DNA of 64,000 nucleotides from Psychromonas marina (GCF_030161115.1 NZ_BSPQ01000010.1:186001-250000), one strand, 5' to 3'; shown: positions 38,448 through 48,139, counted from the stretch's first letter. Translations and numbers: made by a program. Notes: a model not told the origin generated them from the sequence alone.

Positions 38448-40091
38448 ATGCATAGTAAAAAGATTTTGGCATCTATCGTATGTGGCTTGTTGGTCTCTGC
38501 AAATAGTATTGCGGCTGAAGATATTAAGCAGGGGGGCACATTGACTGTGCCTATTATTAACACGGGGTTTGTGGAGAATTTTAACCCTTATACAAGTGGT
38601 GGGTTATTTGAAGGTGTGCTGTTTGAACCATTAATGGTGTTCAATAACATGACCGGTAAAGTTGAATACCGTTTAGCGGAATCTGCTGAGTACTCTACAG
38701 ATTTGAAAACGATTACGGTTAAATTGCGCGATAACATTAAATGGTCAGATGGAAAAGCACTCACAGCAAAGGATGTTGCTTTCAGTTTTACAATGACTAA
38801 ATCGGCACCTGCCTTTGATCAAAAAGCGATCTGGACAAGTGGTAACCTTGAAAGTGTGACAGCGACGGATGCAAAAACAATTGTATTTAAACTAAATAAT
38901 GCTGACTCAACGTTTATCTGGGGACTGCCTAAATACCATATTTTACCTGAGCATGTTTGGGGTAAAGTTGCAGCTAAAGACTTACCAACCTTTACTAATC
39001 CAAACCCTGTTGGTAGCGGACCAATGACAGATATTAAATATCTAAAACCGCAACAGATGCAACTTTGTCGTAATACTAATTACTACCTAGAAAATCGCCC
39101 ATACATTGATTGTATTACTTACCGTTCATACAACGATAACTCGCAAGTACAACCTGCATTAATGAAAGGTGAGATCGATTGGGGCTCTAACTTTATTGCT
39201 GATATCGAGAATACTTTTGTTGCTGCCGATCCTAAAAACAACCATTTCTGGTACCCAGCAAACGATGCAATCCACCTTTACGTAAATACTAAAGAAGCAC
39301 CCTTTGATAATTTAGACGTACGTAAAGCACTATCGATGGCCTTAGATCGTGATGAAATCGTTGATATTGCAGCTTACGGATACCCAACGACTAACTTTAA
39401 TGCGGGCGGTATTGCAGAGCTTTACACGCCTTACATTAGCAAAGAAGTGACTGAGAAATACAAAGCGATTACCCAATTTAACCCTGAAAAAGCAGAGCAA
39501 CTACTTGATGATGCTGGCCTGAAAGATCTCAATGATGACGGGTTCAGACAGATGCCTAATGGCGATAAAGTTGAATTTGATATCAATGTGGTTAATGGCT
39601 GGACGGATTGGATTCAAGTGGTGCAAATGGTCACTGAGTATTACGAAGAGATCGGTATTAAAGCAAACGTAAAAACGGTTGACTGGGCGGTTTACGACAA
39701 AGGCTTAAAAGAGAGCGAATACAAAATGTCGATTAACTGGTCAATGGTAGCAACTAATCCAATTGAAGCTTATCAAGCCTACTTTTTAACTGAGCAGGTT
39801 GGTAAAAGCTGGCATGCAGGACACGGTGTACATTCACCTGAGATAGATACATTAATCAATAGCTTTGGTCTTACTAATGATGTGGCTAAGCAACAGGAAA
39901 TCTTAGATCAGCTACAAGAGTTTACTGCTGCTAACTTACCCTTTATTCCACTGTTTTCAAATGCAACCTGGTACCAGTACCGTACAGAAAACTTAGTGGG
40001 ATGGCCGAGTAAAGAAAATCCTTACGTTCAGCCTGTTTGGTATGACGGTGGTAAACGTAATCTGATTATTAATAATCTTCACCTTAAGTAA
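38448..40091 (+). CDS. Periplasmic oligosaccharide-binding protein of ABC importer (SBP family 5)
   Basis: A 547-residue protein with signal peptide (MHSKKILASIVCGLLVSANSIAA, then EDIKQGG). It belongs to the DppA/OppA family (family 5): GGLFEGVLFEPLMVFNNMTGKVEYRLAES, LRDNIKWSDGKALTAKDVAFSFTMTK, VRKALSMALDRDEIVDIAAYG and FNPEKAEQLLDDAGLKDLNDDGFR. Family 5 also contains cello- and chito-oligosaccharide binders, and the locus suggests a beta-1,3-gluco-oligosaccharide ligand (inference). It is the first gene of a five-gene importer operon. A stem-loop after its stop may keep its expression above that of the membrane genes. Confidence 0.88.
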   Translation: MHSKKILASIVCGLLVSANSIAAEDIKQGGTLTVPIINTGFVENFNPYTSGGLFEGVLFEPLMVFNNMTGKVEYRLAESAEYSTDLKTITVKLRDNIKWSDGKALTAKDVAFSFTMTKSAPAFDQKAIWTSGNLESVTATDAKTIVFKLNNADSTFIWGLPKYHILPEHVWGKVAAKDLPTFTNPNPVGSGPMTDIKYLKPQQMQLCRNTNYYLENRPYIDCITYRSYNDNSQVQPALMKGEIDWGSNFIADIENTFVAADPKNNHFWYPANDAIHLYVNTKEAPFDNLDVRKALSMALDRDEIVDIAAYGYPTTNFNAGGIAELYTPYISKEVTEKYKAITQFNPEKAEQLLDDAGLKDLNDDGFRQMPNGDKVEFDINVVNGWTDWIQVVQMVTEYYEEIGIKANVKTVDWAVYDKGLKESEYKMSINWSMVATNPIEAYQAYFLTEQVGKSWHAGHGVHSPEIDTLINSFGLTNDVAKQQEILDQLQEFTAANLPFIPLFSNATWYQYRTENLVGWPSKENPYVQPVWYDGGKRNLIINNLHLK

Positions 40092-40113
40092 CCTGTTCTA
40101 TTAAGTTCTATCA

Positions 40114-40136
40114 AAAGAGCCGTTCTGCGGCTCTTT
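40114..40136 (+). terminator. Intercistronic stem-loop after the binding-protein gene
   Basis: A nine-pair stem, aaagagccg (40114-40122) with cggctcttt (40128-40136), has a 5-base loop and no long T-run. It sits between the binding-protein gene and the first permease gene, where such hairpins commonly stabilise the upstream message or partly terminate transcription. Confidence 0.6.
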
Positions 40137-40153
40137 AACAATTGGAAAAAATT

Positions 40154-41128
40154 ATGAGTTTCTTATTACGCCGACTTGGTTTTTATTTCACTGCCTTCCT
40201 GATTGCTATCTCATTTAACTTTATGCTGCCACGAATGATGCCGGGTGACCCGATTGATGCATTATTTGCAGCTGCACAGGGCAAAATGGATATTGCACAA
40301 ATGGATGCAGTAAGAGAGATGTATGGGTTTATGGACGGTTCTATTTTTGAACAGTATATCGCCTACATACAAAGTGTTTTTACTCTTGATCTTGGGCCGT
40401 CAGTATTGATGTTTCCCATTGATGTTACCACTGTTGTTGGTATGTCTCTGCCATGGACGATGTTTTTAGCATTAGGATCGTTAATCGTTTCTTTGATTCT
40501 TGGCGTGACAATCGGTACCTACGCTTCGTACCGCCGCGAAGGTTTTTTTGGTCAATTTGTGCCACCACTTTTAGCCTTTATTAGTAACTTCCCTTACATC
40601 GTGACTGCGCTGTTGTTGTTTTACTTCTTTGGTTTACAACTAGAAATTTTACCGCTTGCTTATACCTATGACCCATCTATTGATCCCGGCTTCACATGGG
40701 AGTTTATTAGCAGTGTAGCAAAACATGCCGTGTTACCAATGGGGTCGATGATCTTAGTAGGTATTGCTACTTGGGTATTTAATATGCGTAACGCGATGAT
40801 CAATGTGCTCGGCGAAGATTACGTGACAATGGCAGAAGCAAAGGGGTTGAGCAGTTTTCGTGTGATGTACCGTTATGCGGGTCGTAACGCAATCTTACCT
40901 GTTGCTACCGCGATTGCGATGGCAATTGGATTCTCGTTTGCAGGATCAATCATGACCGAAGTTGTTTTTAACTACCAAGGACTTGGAAACATACTGCTGA
41001 AAGGCATCATGGCACGTGATTATCCACTTATTCAGGCAATTCTATTAATTCTTGTTTCTGCCGTACTGACTGCCAATTTTATAGCCGATCTACTTTACGT
41101 TTGGCTTGACCCACGAATTTCTAAATAA
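40154..41128 (+). CDS. ABC importer permease, DppB-type
   Basis: A 324-residue inner-membrane permease with about six hydrophobic segments. FLLRRLGFYFTAFLIAISFNFMLPRMMPGDP is the typical DppB/OppB N-terminus. The EAA loop that contacts the ATPases is INVLGEDYVTMAEAKGLSSFRVMYRYAGRNAILPVATAIA. I place the start at ATG 40154; TTG 40142 would add four residues. It follows the intercistronic hairpin and precedes the second permease by 10 bp. The substrate is inferred from the locus, not from this sequence. Confidence 0.9.
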   Translation: MSFLLRRLGFYFTAFLIAISFNFMLPRMMPGDPIDALFAAAQGKMDIAQMDAVREMYGFMDGSIFEQYIAYIQSVFTLDLGPSVLMFPIDVTTVVGMSLPWTMFLALGSLIVSLILGVTIGTYASYRREGFFGQFVPPLLAFISNFPYIVTALLLFYFFGLQLEILPLAYTYDPSIDPGFTWEFISSVAKHAVLPMGSMILVGIATWVFNMRNAMINVLGEDYVTMAEAKGLSSFRVMYRYAGRNAILPVATAIAMAIGFSFAGSIMTEVVFNYQGLGNILLKGIMARDYPLIQAILLILVSAVLTANFIADLLYVWLDPRISK

Positions 41129-41138
41129 GGTGATAGAG

Positions 41139-42125
41139 ATGAATAAAGCAACCACAATGAGTTCAGATGCTGCTGCATCTGCTCAACATCAGAAAAATAA
41201 ATTTAAGTTAAAGTGTCACGCAATATGGATCAAAACCAAAGCTTTTTTCCATGGTAATCCGCCTGCGATTATTGGCGTCTTTCTCATTACGATGATTTTA
41301 CTGGGTGCACTGTTTGCCCCTGTTTTAAGTAGTCATAATCCTGAAAAACGTGTGGCTAGACCACATCAAGCACCAAGTGCCGATCATATTTTAGGCTCAA
41401 CAAGAAATGGTCGTGATGTGTATAGCCAAGTATTACATGGTGCAAGAAAGTCACTTACCGTTGCATTGTTTGCAGGGATTATCGCAATGACTATTGCGAT
41501 TGCGGTCGGGGTAACGTCAGGTTACTTAGGCGGTAAAGTGGACGAATGGATGAACTTTATTACCAATGTATTCTTGGTATTTCCACAGCTACCCTTATTG
41601 ATTGTACTGGCTGCCTTTTTGGGGCAGGTAGGCTCACTGGTGATCACCGTCTTACTGGGGGTTACTTCCTGGCCATGGGGCGCAAGGGTGATACGTTCGC
41701 AAACAATGGCGATCAGAAACAAAGAGTTCATTATTTCTGCTGAAGCGATGGGTGAATCAAAAATCCGTATTATTTTGGTAGAGATTCTACCTAACTTGAT
41801 CTCAATTGTATTTGGTGGTTTTTTAGGCACGGTTATCTATGCGATGGGTGCAGAAGCGGGCTTAGGTATTCTTGGTTTAGGTGATGCGACAGAAGTGAGC
41901 TGGGGGTCAATGCTTTATTGGGCACAGGTTTCTTCCTCTTTATATACTGGTGCATGGTGGGAAATGTTGGTGCCAGCTGCGGCCTTAGCATTAACCGGTG
42001 GTGCATTGGCACTAATCAATATGTCCATCGACCAAGTCAGTAACCCGAAATTAAAAACCGGTCCTCACATGAAGTTATGGAAAAGATTAAACAGAGAAAC
42101 AATGAAAAGTAGAGGTCTACTATGA
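41139..42125 (+). CDS. ABC importer permease, DppC-type
   Basis: A 328-residue permease with an extended cytoplasmic N-terminus, then GNPPAIIGVFLITMILLGALFAPVLSSHNPEKRVARPHQAPSADHILGSTRNGRDVYSQVLHGARKSL, which is the DppC/OppC signature with its periplasmic GTDxxGRD-like block. The EAA loop is IISAEAMGESKIRIILVEILPNLISIVFGGF. ATG 41139 has an AAGGTGA site at good spacing. The stop overlaps the next gene's ATG by four bases. Confidence 0.9.
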   Translation: MNKATTMSSDAAASAQHQKNKFKLKCHAIWIKTKAFFHGNPPAIIGVFLITMILLGALFAPVLSSHNPEKRVARPHQAPSADHILGSTRNGRDVYSQVLHGARKSLTVALFAGIIAMTIAIAVGVTSGYLGGKVDEWMNFITNVFLVFPQLPLLIVLAAFLGQVGSLVITVLLGVTSWPWGARVIRSQTMAIRNKEFIISAEAMGESKIRIILVEILPNLISIVFGGFLGTVIYAMGAEAGLGILGLGDATEVSWGSMLYWAQVSSSLYTGAWWEMLVPAAALALTGGALALINMSIDQVSNPKLKTGPHMKLWKRLNRETMKSRGLL

Positions 42126-43108
42126 ATGTATCATCATTAAACACAGCAAAGTCAAAAGCGCCACTGTTAGAAATTAATAATTTGTGTGTTGATTACGTTT
42201 CGCCTCACGGTATTGCCAGAGCAGTTAATAACGTTAGTTTAACCATCGCACCCGGTGAAACCTTAGGTATTGCAGGCGAATCAGGCTGTGGTAAAAGTAC
42301 GTTAGCATTTGCAATAACGCGCTTACATAAAGCACCCGCACTGATCTCTAATGGCGAAATAATCTATAACGGTCGTGATATTTTAAAAATGACTGATAAA
42401 GAATTACGTGCTTTTCGTTGGAATGATGTGTCGATTGTTTTTCAGAGCGCAATGAACTCATTAAATCCAGTGATTACGATTGGTGAACAGCTGACCGATG
42501 TGATTGCCGCGCATAAACAGATCAGTCCTAAAGAAGCTGTTGCCAAAGCAAAAGAGCTATTAGAAGTGGTCGGCCTGCATGGGGATCGTTTAAAAAGTTT
42601 CCCACACCAATTGAGTGGCGGCATGAGGCAGCGTGTAGTGATTGCTATTGCACTGGCACTTGAACCCAAGCTGATTATCATGGATGAGCCAACCACTGCG
42701 CTTGATGTAGTGGTTGAGCGTGAAATATTAAATGAGTTATATGATCTAAAAGAGCAGTTTGGCTTCTCAATACTGTTTATCAGTCATGATTTAAGCCTGA
42801 TGGGTGAAATTGCGGATCGTATCGGCGTGATGTATGCAGGTAACCTGATTGAAATAGGCGACGCTAAAACCGTCTTTACTAATCCGTCTCATCCTTATAC
42901 TAAAGGTTTGATCGCTTCATTCCCGTCAATTCATGGGCCCAAAGAACGCTTATACGGGATTCCAGGTGATCCCGTTAATCTTTTGAAATTACCTACTGGC
43001 TGTAATTTCCAAGCGCGTTGTGTGGATTGCATGGAAATATGTACAAAAGATGATCCGATTTTGGCTGAACTGAGCGTCGGTTATCAAGCTGCATGTCACA
43101 AATTATAA
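42122..43108 (+). CDS. ABC importer ATPase, DppD-type
   Basis: A 328-residue ATPase. Walker A is GESGCGKST, signature [33 protein letters not shown], and the switch His is in [10 protein letters not shown]. The C-terminal oligopeptide/dipeptide extension carries the cysteine cluster [14 protein letters not shown]. It overlaps the upstream permease gene by 4 bp and is 7 bp before its partner ATPase. Close relatives serve peptide, nickel and beta-glucoside importers. Confidence 0.92.
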   Translation: MNVSSLNTAKSKAPLLEINNLCVDYVSPHGIARAVNNVSLTIAPGETLGIAGESGCGKSTLAFAITRLHKAPALISNGEIIYNGRDILKMTDKELRAFRWNDVSIVFQSAMNSLNPVITIGEQLTDVIAAHKQISPKEAVAKAKELLEVVGLHGDRLKSFPHQLSGGMRQRVVIAIALALEPKLIIMDEPTTALDVVVEREILNELYDLKEQFGFSILFISHDLSLMGEIADRIGVMYAGNLIEIGDAKTVFTNPSHPYTKGLIASFPSIHGPKERLYGIPGDPVNLLKLPTGCNFQARCVDCMEICTKDDPILAELSVGYQAACHKL

Positions 43109-43115
43109 GGAATCA

Positions 43116-44102
43116 ATGATGGATAATTTAAATACCCCTGAAGTTGTGCTGTCAGTTAGAAATATGATTAAAGATTTCCCGATAGGGCAATCAAGCAGTA
43201 AAAACAGCCTCATGCGCGCGGTCAATGATGTTTCATTTGACCTTTGTAAAGGTGAAGCTCTGGCTATTGTTGGCGAATCTGGCTCAGGTAAGAGTACCGG
43301 AGCACGTGTTTTATCACGCATCTATGAAAAAGATGGTGGCGATATTATCTTTAAAGGCCAACCGTTAGCGGAGTATGTTGATGAGCATGGTTCATTGGAA
43401 TATGCGCGTCAGGTACAGATGATATTTCAAGACCCCTTTGGTTCATTGAATCCCGTGCACTCTATTTATCACCATATTGCTCGTCCGTTGATAATTCATA
43501 AACGTGGCGATAAAAAAGTGATTGAAAAACTTGTTTATGAACTGCTTGAGTTAGTTGGATTATTTCCGGCTGTTGAAACGGCGAGTAAATTCCCACATGA
43601 GCTAAGTGGTGGACAAAGGCAGCGTGTAGCTATCGCACGTGCATTGGCGGTTGATCCTGAAGTGATTTTGGCGGATGAACCTATCTCAATGTTAGATGTG
43701 TCAGTGCGTTTAGGCATATTAAATCTAATGGCGGATTTGAAAGACAAGCATGGCATCTCATTTATGTATATCACCCACGATATTGCTACAGCAAGGTATT
43801 TTGCTGAGAAAACAGCGGTGATGTATGTTGGTCATATGGTGGAGTGGGGGAATAGCGATAAAGTTACGCAAACACCTCAGCATCCTTATACACAGTTGTT
43901 GTTATCTGCTGTGCCAGAAGCGGGTAAAAGTGGTCGTCGTGAGTTGGGGGCTAAAAAAGGTGAGATTCCAATGTGGAAACCAGACACCAAAGGCTGTCCA
44001 TTTGCAGCACGCTGCCCTCGTGCAATAGAAGCCTGTGCAGATACTTTTCCAAGTATTACTGAAATAGCAGCAGATCATTTTATTCGCTGCCATAACATTT
44101 AA
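43116..44102 (+). CDS. ABC importer ATPase, DppF-type
   Basis: A 328-residue ATPase pairing with the preceding one. Walker A is GESGSGKST, the Q-loop lies in VQMIFQDPFGSLNPVHSI, signature LSGGQRQRVAIARALAVDPEVILADEPISMLDVSVRLGILNLM, switch His in YITHDIATARYFAE. The cysteine-rich C-terminal tail CPFAARCPRAIEAC is present. The GILNLMADLK version of the DppF helix resembles that of sugar-oligomer importers in vibrios, which weakly supports an oligosaccharide substrate. It is the last gene of the importer operon. Confidence 0.92.
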   Translation: MMDNLNTPEVVLSVRNMIKDFPIGQSSSKNSLMRAVNDVSFDLCKGEALAIVGESGSGKSTGARVLSRIYEKDGGDIIFKGQPLAEYVDEHGSLEYARQVQMIFQDPFGSLNPVHSIYHHIARPLIIHKRGDKKVIEKLVYELLELVGLFPAVETASKFPHELSGGQRQRVAIARALAVDPEVILADEPISMLDVSVRLGILNLMADLKDKHGISFMYITHDIATARYFAEKTAVMYVGHMVEWGNSDKVTQTPQHPYTQLLLSAVPEAGKSGRRELGAKKGEIPMWKPDTKGCPFAARCPRAIEACADTFPSITEIAADHFIRCHNI

Positions 44103-44182
44103 CATATATTAACGATTTTAGTTTTGGGTGCTTATCTGGCTAGTTAAGCTTATTTGATTTGCACTCTTTTTTTTGCTTTTAC

Positions 44183-44198
44183 AAGAAAGCGTTTTCTT
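44183..44198. promoter_or_regulatory. LacI-family operator before the glucan phosphorylase gene
   Basis: The 16-mer aagaaagcgttttctt differs from the perfect palindrome at one position. It ends 15 bp before the chosen ATG at 44214. A longer reading frame open from TTG 44154 would place the operator inside coding sequence, which argues for the later start. Confidence 0.75.
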
Positions 44199-44213
44199 AT
44201 TTTAGGTTTTATT

Positions 44214-47200
44214 ATGACAGACAAAATTAGTAATAATTCATCCAATGCAATCTCAGGAAAATTTGTTTCCATCGATGGTGATAAATACTATCAAATTAAA
44301 AATGCGGATCAGATGAATCCCTTTTTTATCAGCGTTGTTTCTGCCAGTGATCATTGGCTATTTATCTCATCTACGGGTAGTTTATCTGCAGGTAGAATTA
44401 GACCAGAAAATGCACTATTTCCTTATAAATCTGTAGATTATATCCATGAGAGTGCTGAAAACACCGGCAGTAAAACAATTGTTAACGTGCAGACTGAAAA
44501 GGGTTGTAAAAAATGGGAACCCTTTAACCTACAACATAATGGTTTTTACCAAGTGCAGCGTAATCTGTATAAAAATGTTGCCGGCGATAAAATCATTTTT
44601 GAAGAGATTAACCTTGATTTAGGATTAACCTTCAAATACCAGTGGGCAATCAGCGAACAGTTTGGTTTTGTCCGTAGTTCAACGGTGGTTAATAACAGCA
44701 GTAATGTGGTTGAATTTGAAATTGTTGATGGTATTCAAAATATTTTGCCACCCAATGCACCACTGGCACTGATGCAAACAAGTAGTGCCTTATTGGATGC
44801 TTACAAGTGGAATGAATTGATGCCTAATTCAACACTGGCAACGTATAGCTTATATGCAAAATTGAGCGATCGCGCTGATCCTGCTGAATCGTTACAAGCA
44901 ACAGCAGTATTTAGCGTGGTAGATAATTGCCAGTCAATCTTGCTTTCAAGTGAGCAGTTAGGTGCATTCCGTCGCGGTGAATCGATTGCCAATGAAGATC
45001 TACGCCGTGGTTTAAGAGGCGCTTACTTCATTCACAAAAATTGTAAACTTGAAGCGAATCAGAGTGATAGTTGGAAAATAATTGCAGACATTGATAAAAG
45101 TCATAGCGACATTGCGGCACTAAAAGCTGAGCTACAATCGGGTGAAGGTGTTGAACAAACGATTACAAATTCAGTTGAAGCAAACCATCAAGACCTGATT
45201 ATGTTGATGGCGGGCAGTGATGCTTACCAGAAGACAGCAGAAGAGGAAACAAGTGTGCACCATTATGCCAACGTATTATTTAATAATATGCGTGGTGGTG
45301 TGGTGGTGGATCAATATTGGGTTGAAAAGCAAGATTTTATCAAAACAGTAACTAATGCAAATAAAGTGGTGGCTGCGAATAATCAGGCATTTTTTGACTC
45401 GCTTCCTGAGCGTATCGACTATCAAGCTTTGATCACATCAGCTGCAGAGCAAAATGATGATCAACTTGTGCGTCTTTGCCATGAATATTTACCACTGACC
45501 TTTGGTCGTCGACATGGTGATCCAAGTCGTCCGTGGAACCATTTTGAAATTAAATTAAAAGATGAAAATGGTGATCGCCTGCTTTCGTATCAAGGAAACT
45601 GGCGTGATATTTTCCAAAACTGGGAAGCATTAGGATTAAGTTACCCGAACTTTATTAAATCTTTTATCTCTAAATTTGTTAATGCATCAACAATAGATGG
45701 ATACAACCCTTACCGTATTACCAAAGCTGGTATTGACTGGGAGATGTTAGAAGAGGATGACGCGTGGAGTAATATTGGTTACTGGGGTGATCATCAAATC
45801 ATCTACCTGCTTAAGTTCTTAGAGCAGTCGAAAAAATACCAGCCAGCCGAGCTTAATGAGTTACTGAATGCTGAAATATTTAGCTATGCAAATGTGCCCT
45901 ATGAAATTGAAGGGGTAGATAAAATATTTGCTGATGCCAAGAATACCGTTATCTTTAACGATGATAAACAAGCGGTGATTGAAAAGCGCGTCAGTGAATT
46001 TGGTAGCGACGGACGACTACTCTTAAACAGCGATAACAGTGTTTACATGGTGAACCTGACCGAGAAGCTGTTGGTACCCTTACTGGCTAAACTGGGTAAT
46101 TTGGTCGTTGATGGTGGTATTTGGTTAAATACACAACGCCCTGAGTGGAATGATGCCAATAATGCGATTGTAGGTACTGGTTTATCGATGGTGACACTGT
46201 ATTACATGCGCCGTTATGTCGCATTTTTGCAAGACCTATTAGAGGATAGCAGTGGTTACGTTCATTTATCTGCAGAATTAGCACAATGGCTTATCGCTAC
46301 ATCACAAATATTACAGCAAGCTAGTGCGTTTACTTTATTAGGTAAGGTTGATGATGAAACACGTAACACAGTACTTCGACAGTTAGCGACTGCTTCTGCT
46401 GCTTACCGCGCTGATGTTTATAAAAAAGGTTTCTCAGGTAAAACAGAGGTCAGTTGTGAGGCCATTAAACAGATGCTTATTGCAAGCCTTGCAGTGATGG
46501 ATCAAAGTATTAAGAGTAATCTGCGCAAAGATGGCCTGTACAACGCTTACAACATTATCAATTACACACCTGAAACGGTTAAAGTTGATCTACTTTATCC
46601 TATGCTAGAAGGTCAAGTTGCGGTGTTGTCTGCGGGGGTATTATCACCTAAAGAAGCGGTTTCTTTACTTGATAACTTATATGCAAGTGAGATGTTCCGT
46701 GCTGATCAAAATACCTTTATGTTATATCCAGATCGCGACTTAGCCCTATTTGCGGATAAGAATTGTATTAAGGCTGAACGTGTTAATACGAATCCATTGT
46801 TAACCGCGATGCTTGACAAAGGGGATCGCCGTGTTATCGAAAAGGACGCTGAGGGGGCTTATCATTTTAATGCTCACTTTGAAAACGCGGGAGTATTAGC
46901 GGAAATAATGCACGGGCTTGAAGCAGAGTATCAAGATGCAACCTCTGAAAACAAAGCGGATATCTTTAGCTGTTATGAAGATGTGTTCAATCATCAGGCA
47001 TTTACAGGGCGTTCAGGTACCATGTTTGGTTATGAGGGACTTGGTTCTATTTATTGGCATATGGTTTCTAAACTGCTTCTTGCTGTCCAAGAGAACTACT
47101 TTGCAGCATTTAAACTAGACCCCCAATCTCAAGAAACACAAAAATTAGCAGAATATTATTACAAAGTGCGTGCAGGCATTGGTTTTAATAAAACACCTGA

Positions 47201-47663
47201 GGTTTATGGCGCTTTCCCAACTGACCCATACTCACATACGCCAAAACAGGCAGGGGCTCAACAGCCTGGTATGACAGGGCAAGTTAAGGAGGAGATCTTA
47301 ACGCGCTTTGGCGAGTTAGGCTTGCTTGTTGAAGAGGCTAAAATCGCCTTTAAACCTTCGCTGTTAAAAGCGCGTGAGTTTTTAACTGAAGCTGACCAGT
47401 TCACTTTTATTAACCTTGAAAGTAAACAGCAAACGATTGATCTTAAAGAAGGCGAGTTAGGGTTTACTTACTGTCAGGTTCCTTTTGTATATCAAGTTTC
47501 AAAGGCTGCAAAGGTAGAAGTAATAATGGTCAATGATGAAACGGTACAGTTAGATAGCCTGTCGCTTGATGGTAAACTGAGTGATGCGATATTCTCTCGT
47601 AGTGGTGCGGTTAAGCAGGTCAACGTCGCTATTCCATCTTCACTATTATTGAAAGAGGCATAA
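44214..47663 (+). CDS. Glucan phosphorylase of the GH94/GH149 type, likely beta-1,3-oligoglucan phosphorylase
   Basis: A 1149-residue cytosolic protein with no signal peptide. The N-terminal 300 residues are a beta-sandwich-like region, and the centre to the C-terminus looks like an (alpha/alpha)6 barrel. Marks of clan GH-Q phosphorylases include FGRRHGDPSRPWNHFEIKL, YNPYRITKAGIDWEMLEEDDAWSNIGYWGDHQIIYLL (Asp526 is my candidate acid catalyst), WNDANNAIVGTGLSMVTLYYMRRYV and FTGRSGTMFGYEGLGSIYWHMVSKLL. The length exceeds GH94 cellobiose phosphorylase (about 800) and fits GH149 or GH161. It should split beta-1,3-gluco-oligosaccharides with phosphate to glucose 1-phosphate. ATG 44214 is chosen because the operator lies just upstream. 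Confidence 0.75.
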   Translation: MTDKISNNSSNAISGKFVSIDGDKYYQIKNADQMNPFFISVVSASDHWLFISSTGSLSAGRIRPENALFPYKSVDYIHESAENTGSKTIVNVQTEKGCKKWEPFNLQHNGFYQVQRNLYKNVAGDKIIFEEINLDLGLTFKYQWAISEQFGFVRSSTVVNNSSNVVEFEIVDGIQNILPPNAPLALMQTSSALLDAYKWNELMPNSTLATYSLYAKLSDRADPAESLQATAVFSVVDNCQSILLSSEQLGAFRRGESIANEDLRRGLRGAYFIHKNCKLEANQSDSWKIIADIDKSHSDIAALKAELQSGEGVEQTITNSVEANHQDLIMLMAGSDAYQKTAEEETSVHHYANVLFNNMRGGVVVDQYWVEKQDFIKTVTNANKVVAANNQAFFDSLPERIDYQALITSAAEQNDDQLVRLCHEYLPLTFGRRHGDPSRPWNHFEIKLKDENGDRLLSYQGNWRDIFQNWEALGLSYPNFIKSFISKFVNASTIDGYNPYRITKAGIDWEMLEEDDAWSNIGYWGDHQIIYLLKFLEQSKKYQPAELNELLNAEIFSYANVPYEIEGVDKIFADAKNTVIFNDDKQAVIEKRVSEFGSDGRLLLNSDNSVYMVNLTEKLLVPLLAKLGNLVVDGGIWLNTQRPEWNDANNAIVGTGLSMVTLYYMRRYVAFLQDLLEDSSGYVHLSAELAQWLIATSQILQQASAFTLLGKVDDETRNTVLRQLATASAAYRADVYKKGFSGKTEVSCEAIKQMLIASLAVMDQSIKSNLRKDGLYNAYNIINYTPETVKVDLLYPMLEGQVAVLSAGVLSPKEAVSLLDNLYASEMFRADQNTFMLYPDRDLALFADKNCIKAERVNTNPLLTAMLDKGDRRVIEKDAEGAYHFNAHFENAGVLAEIMHGLEAEYQDATSENKADIFSCYEDVFNHQAFTGRSGTMFGYEGLGSIYWHMVSKLLLAVQENYFAAFKLDPQSQETQKLAEYYYKVRAGIGFNKTPEVYGAFPTDPYSHTPKQAGAQQPGMTGQVKEEILTRFGELGLLVEEAKIAFKPSLLKAREFLTEADQFTFINLESKQQTIDLKEGELGFTYCQVPFVYQVSKAAKVEVIMVNDETVQLDSLSLDGKLSDAIFSRSGAVKQVNVAIPSSLLLKEA

Positions 47664-47669
47664 TTCACG

Positions 47670-48110
47670 ATGAATAGACACCTATTAGAGGTGTCTGAAT
47701 TTAATGCGACGGGTTATGCGCCCGTCGTTGATTTTCAGGCATGGCGCGTTGCAATGCTTAATTATATCGATGAGTTAGATGCTGATAAAATCGATAATTT
47801 CCAATGTCATAACGAAACCGATGAGGTGTTTGTCTTATTATCTGGAAAGTGCATTTTGTTTTGTGCTGAGGTAGGTGAGGATAACAACATCGGTGAAATA
47901 ATGAGTTGGGATATGCAACCCAATAAAGTCTACAATATTAAACGCGGCGTTTATCATACTCATACGTTAACTGAAGATGCTAAAGTATTAATTATTGAAA
48001 ACAGCGATACTAGCGATGATAATTCACCAAAAATAATGATTGATAAAGCGGTTAACAAACAGTTAGCAATAATAACGTCGTCATTGTGGGGGGCGTTGTA
48101 CAGTCGTTGA
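47670..48110 (+). CDS. Cupin-fold protein of unknown function
   Basis: A 146-residue protein 6 bp after the phosphorylase gene and surely co-transcribed. The segment QCHNETDEVFVLLSGKCILFCAEVGEDNN ... MQPNKVYNIKRGVYHTHTLTEDAKVLIIENSDTSDDNS follows cupin motif 1 (H-x-E/T-x-x-E...G) and motif 2 (P-x-x...H). Metal-ligand candidates are the His in CHNETDE, the Glu after it, and the His pair in YHTHTL. A role in handling sugar, such as anomer or phosphate-sugar conversion, would fit the position but is only inference. Confidence 0.75.
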   Translation: MNRHLLEVSEFNATGYAPVVDFQAWRVAMLNYIDELDADKIDNFQCHNETDEVFVLLSGKCILFCAEVGEDNNIGEIMSWDMQPNKVYNIKRGVYHTHTLTEDAKVLIIENSDTSDDNSPKIMIDKAVNKQLAIITSSLWGALYSR

Positions 48111-48116
48111 TATTAT

Positions 48117-48139
48117 AAAAGGCAGTTAACCTGCCTTTT
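48117..48139. terminator. Bidirectional terminator between cupin gene and lacI-type gene
   Basis: A nine-pair stem, aaaaggcag (48117-48125) with ctgcctttt (48131-48139), has a 5-base loop and A/T-rich flanks on both sides. The genes converge here. Confidence 0.82.

Noticed and set aside
38448..44102. Peptide importer as the function of the Dpp-like genes
   Set aside because: Family similarity alone suggests it, but shared operators and neighbours point to oligosaccharides; kept as an alternative, not as the call.
44154..44213. Extended N-terminus of the phosphorylase from TTG 44154
   Set aside because: It would place the operator 44183-44198 inside the coding region and adds a hydrophobic, unrelated 20-residue leader.
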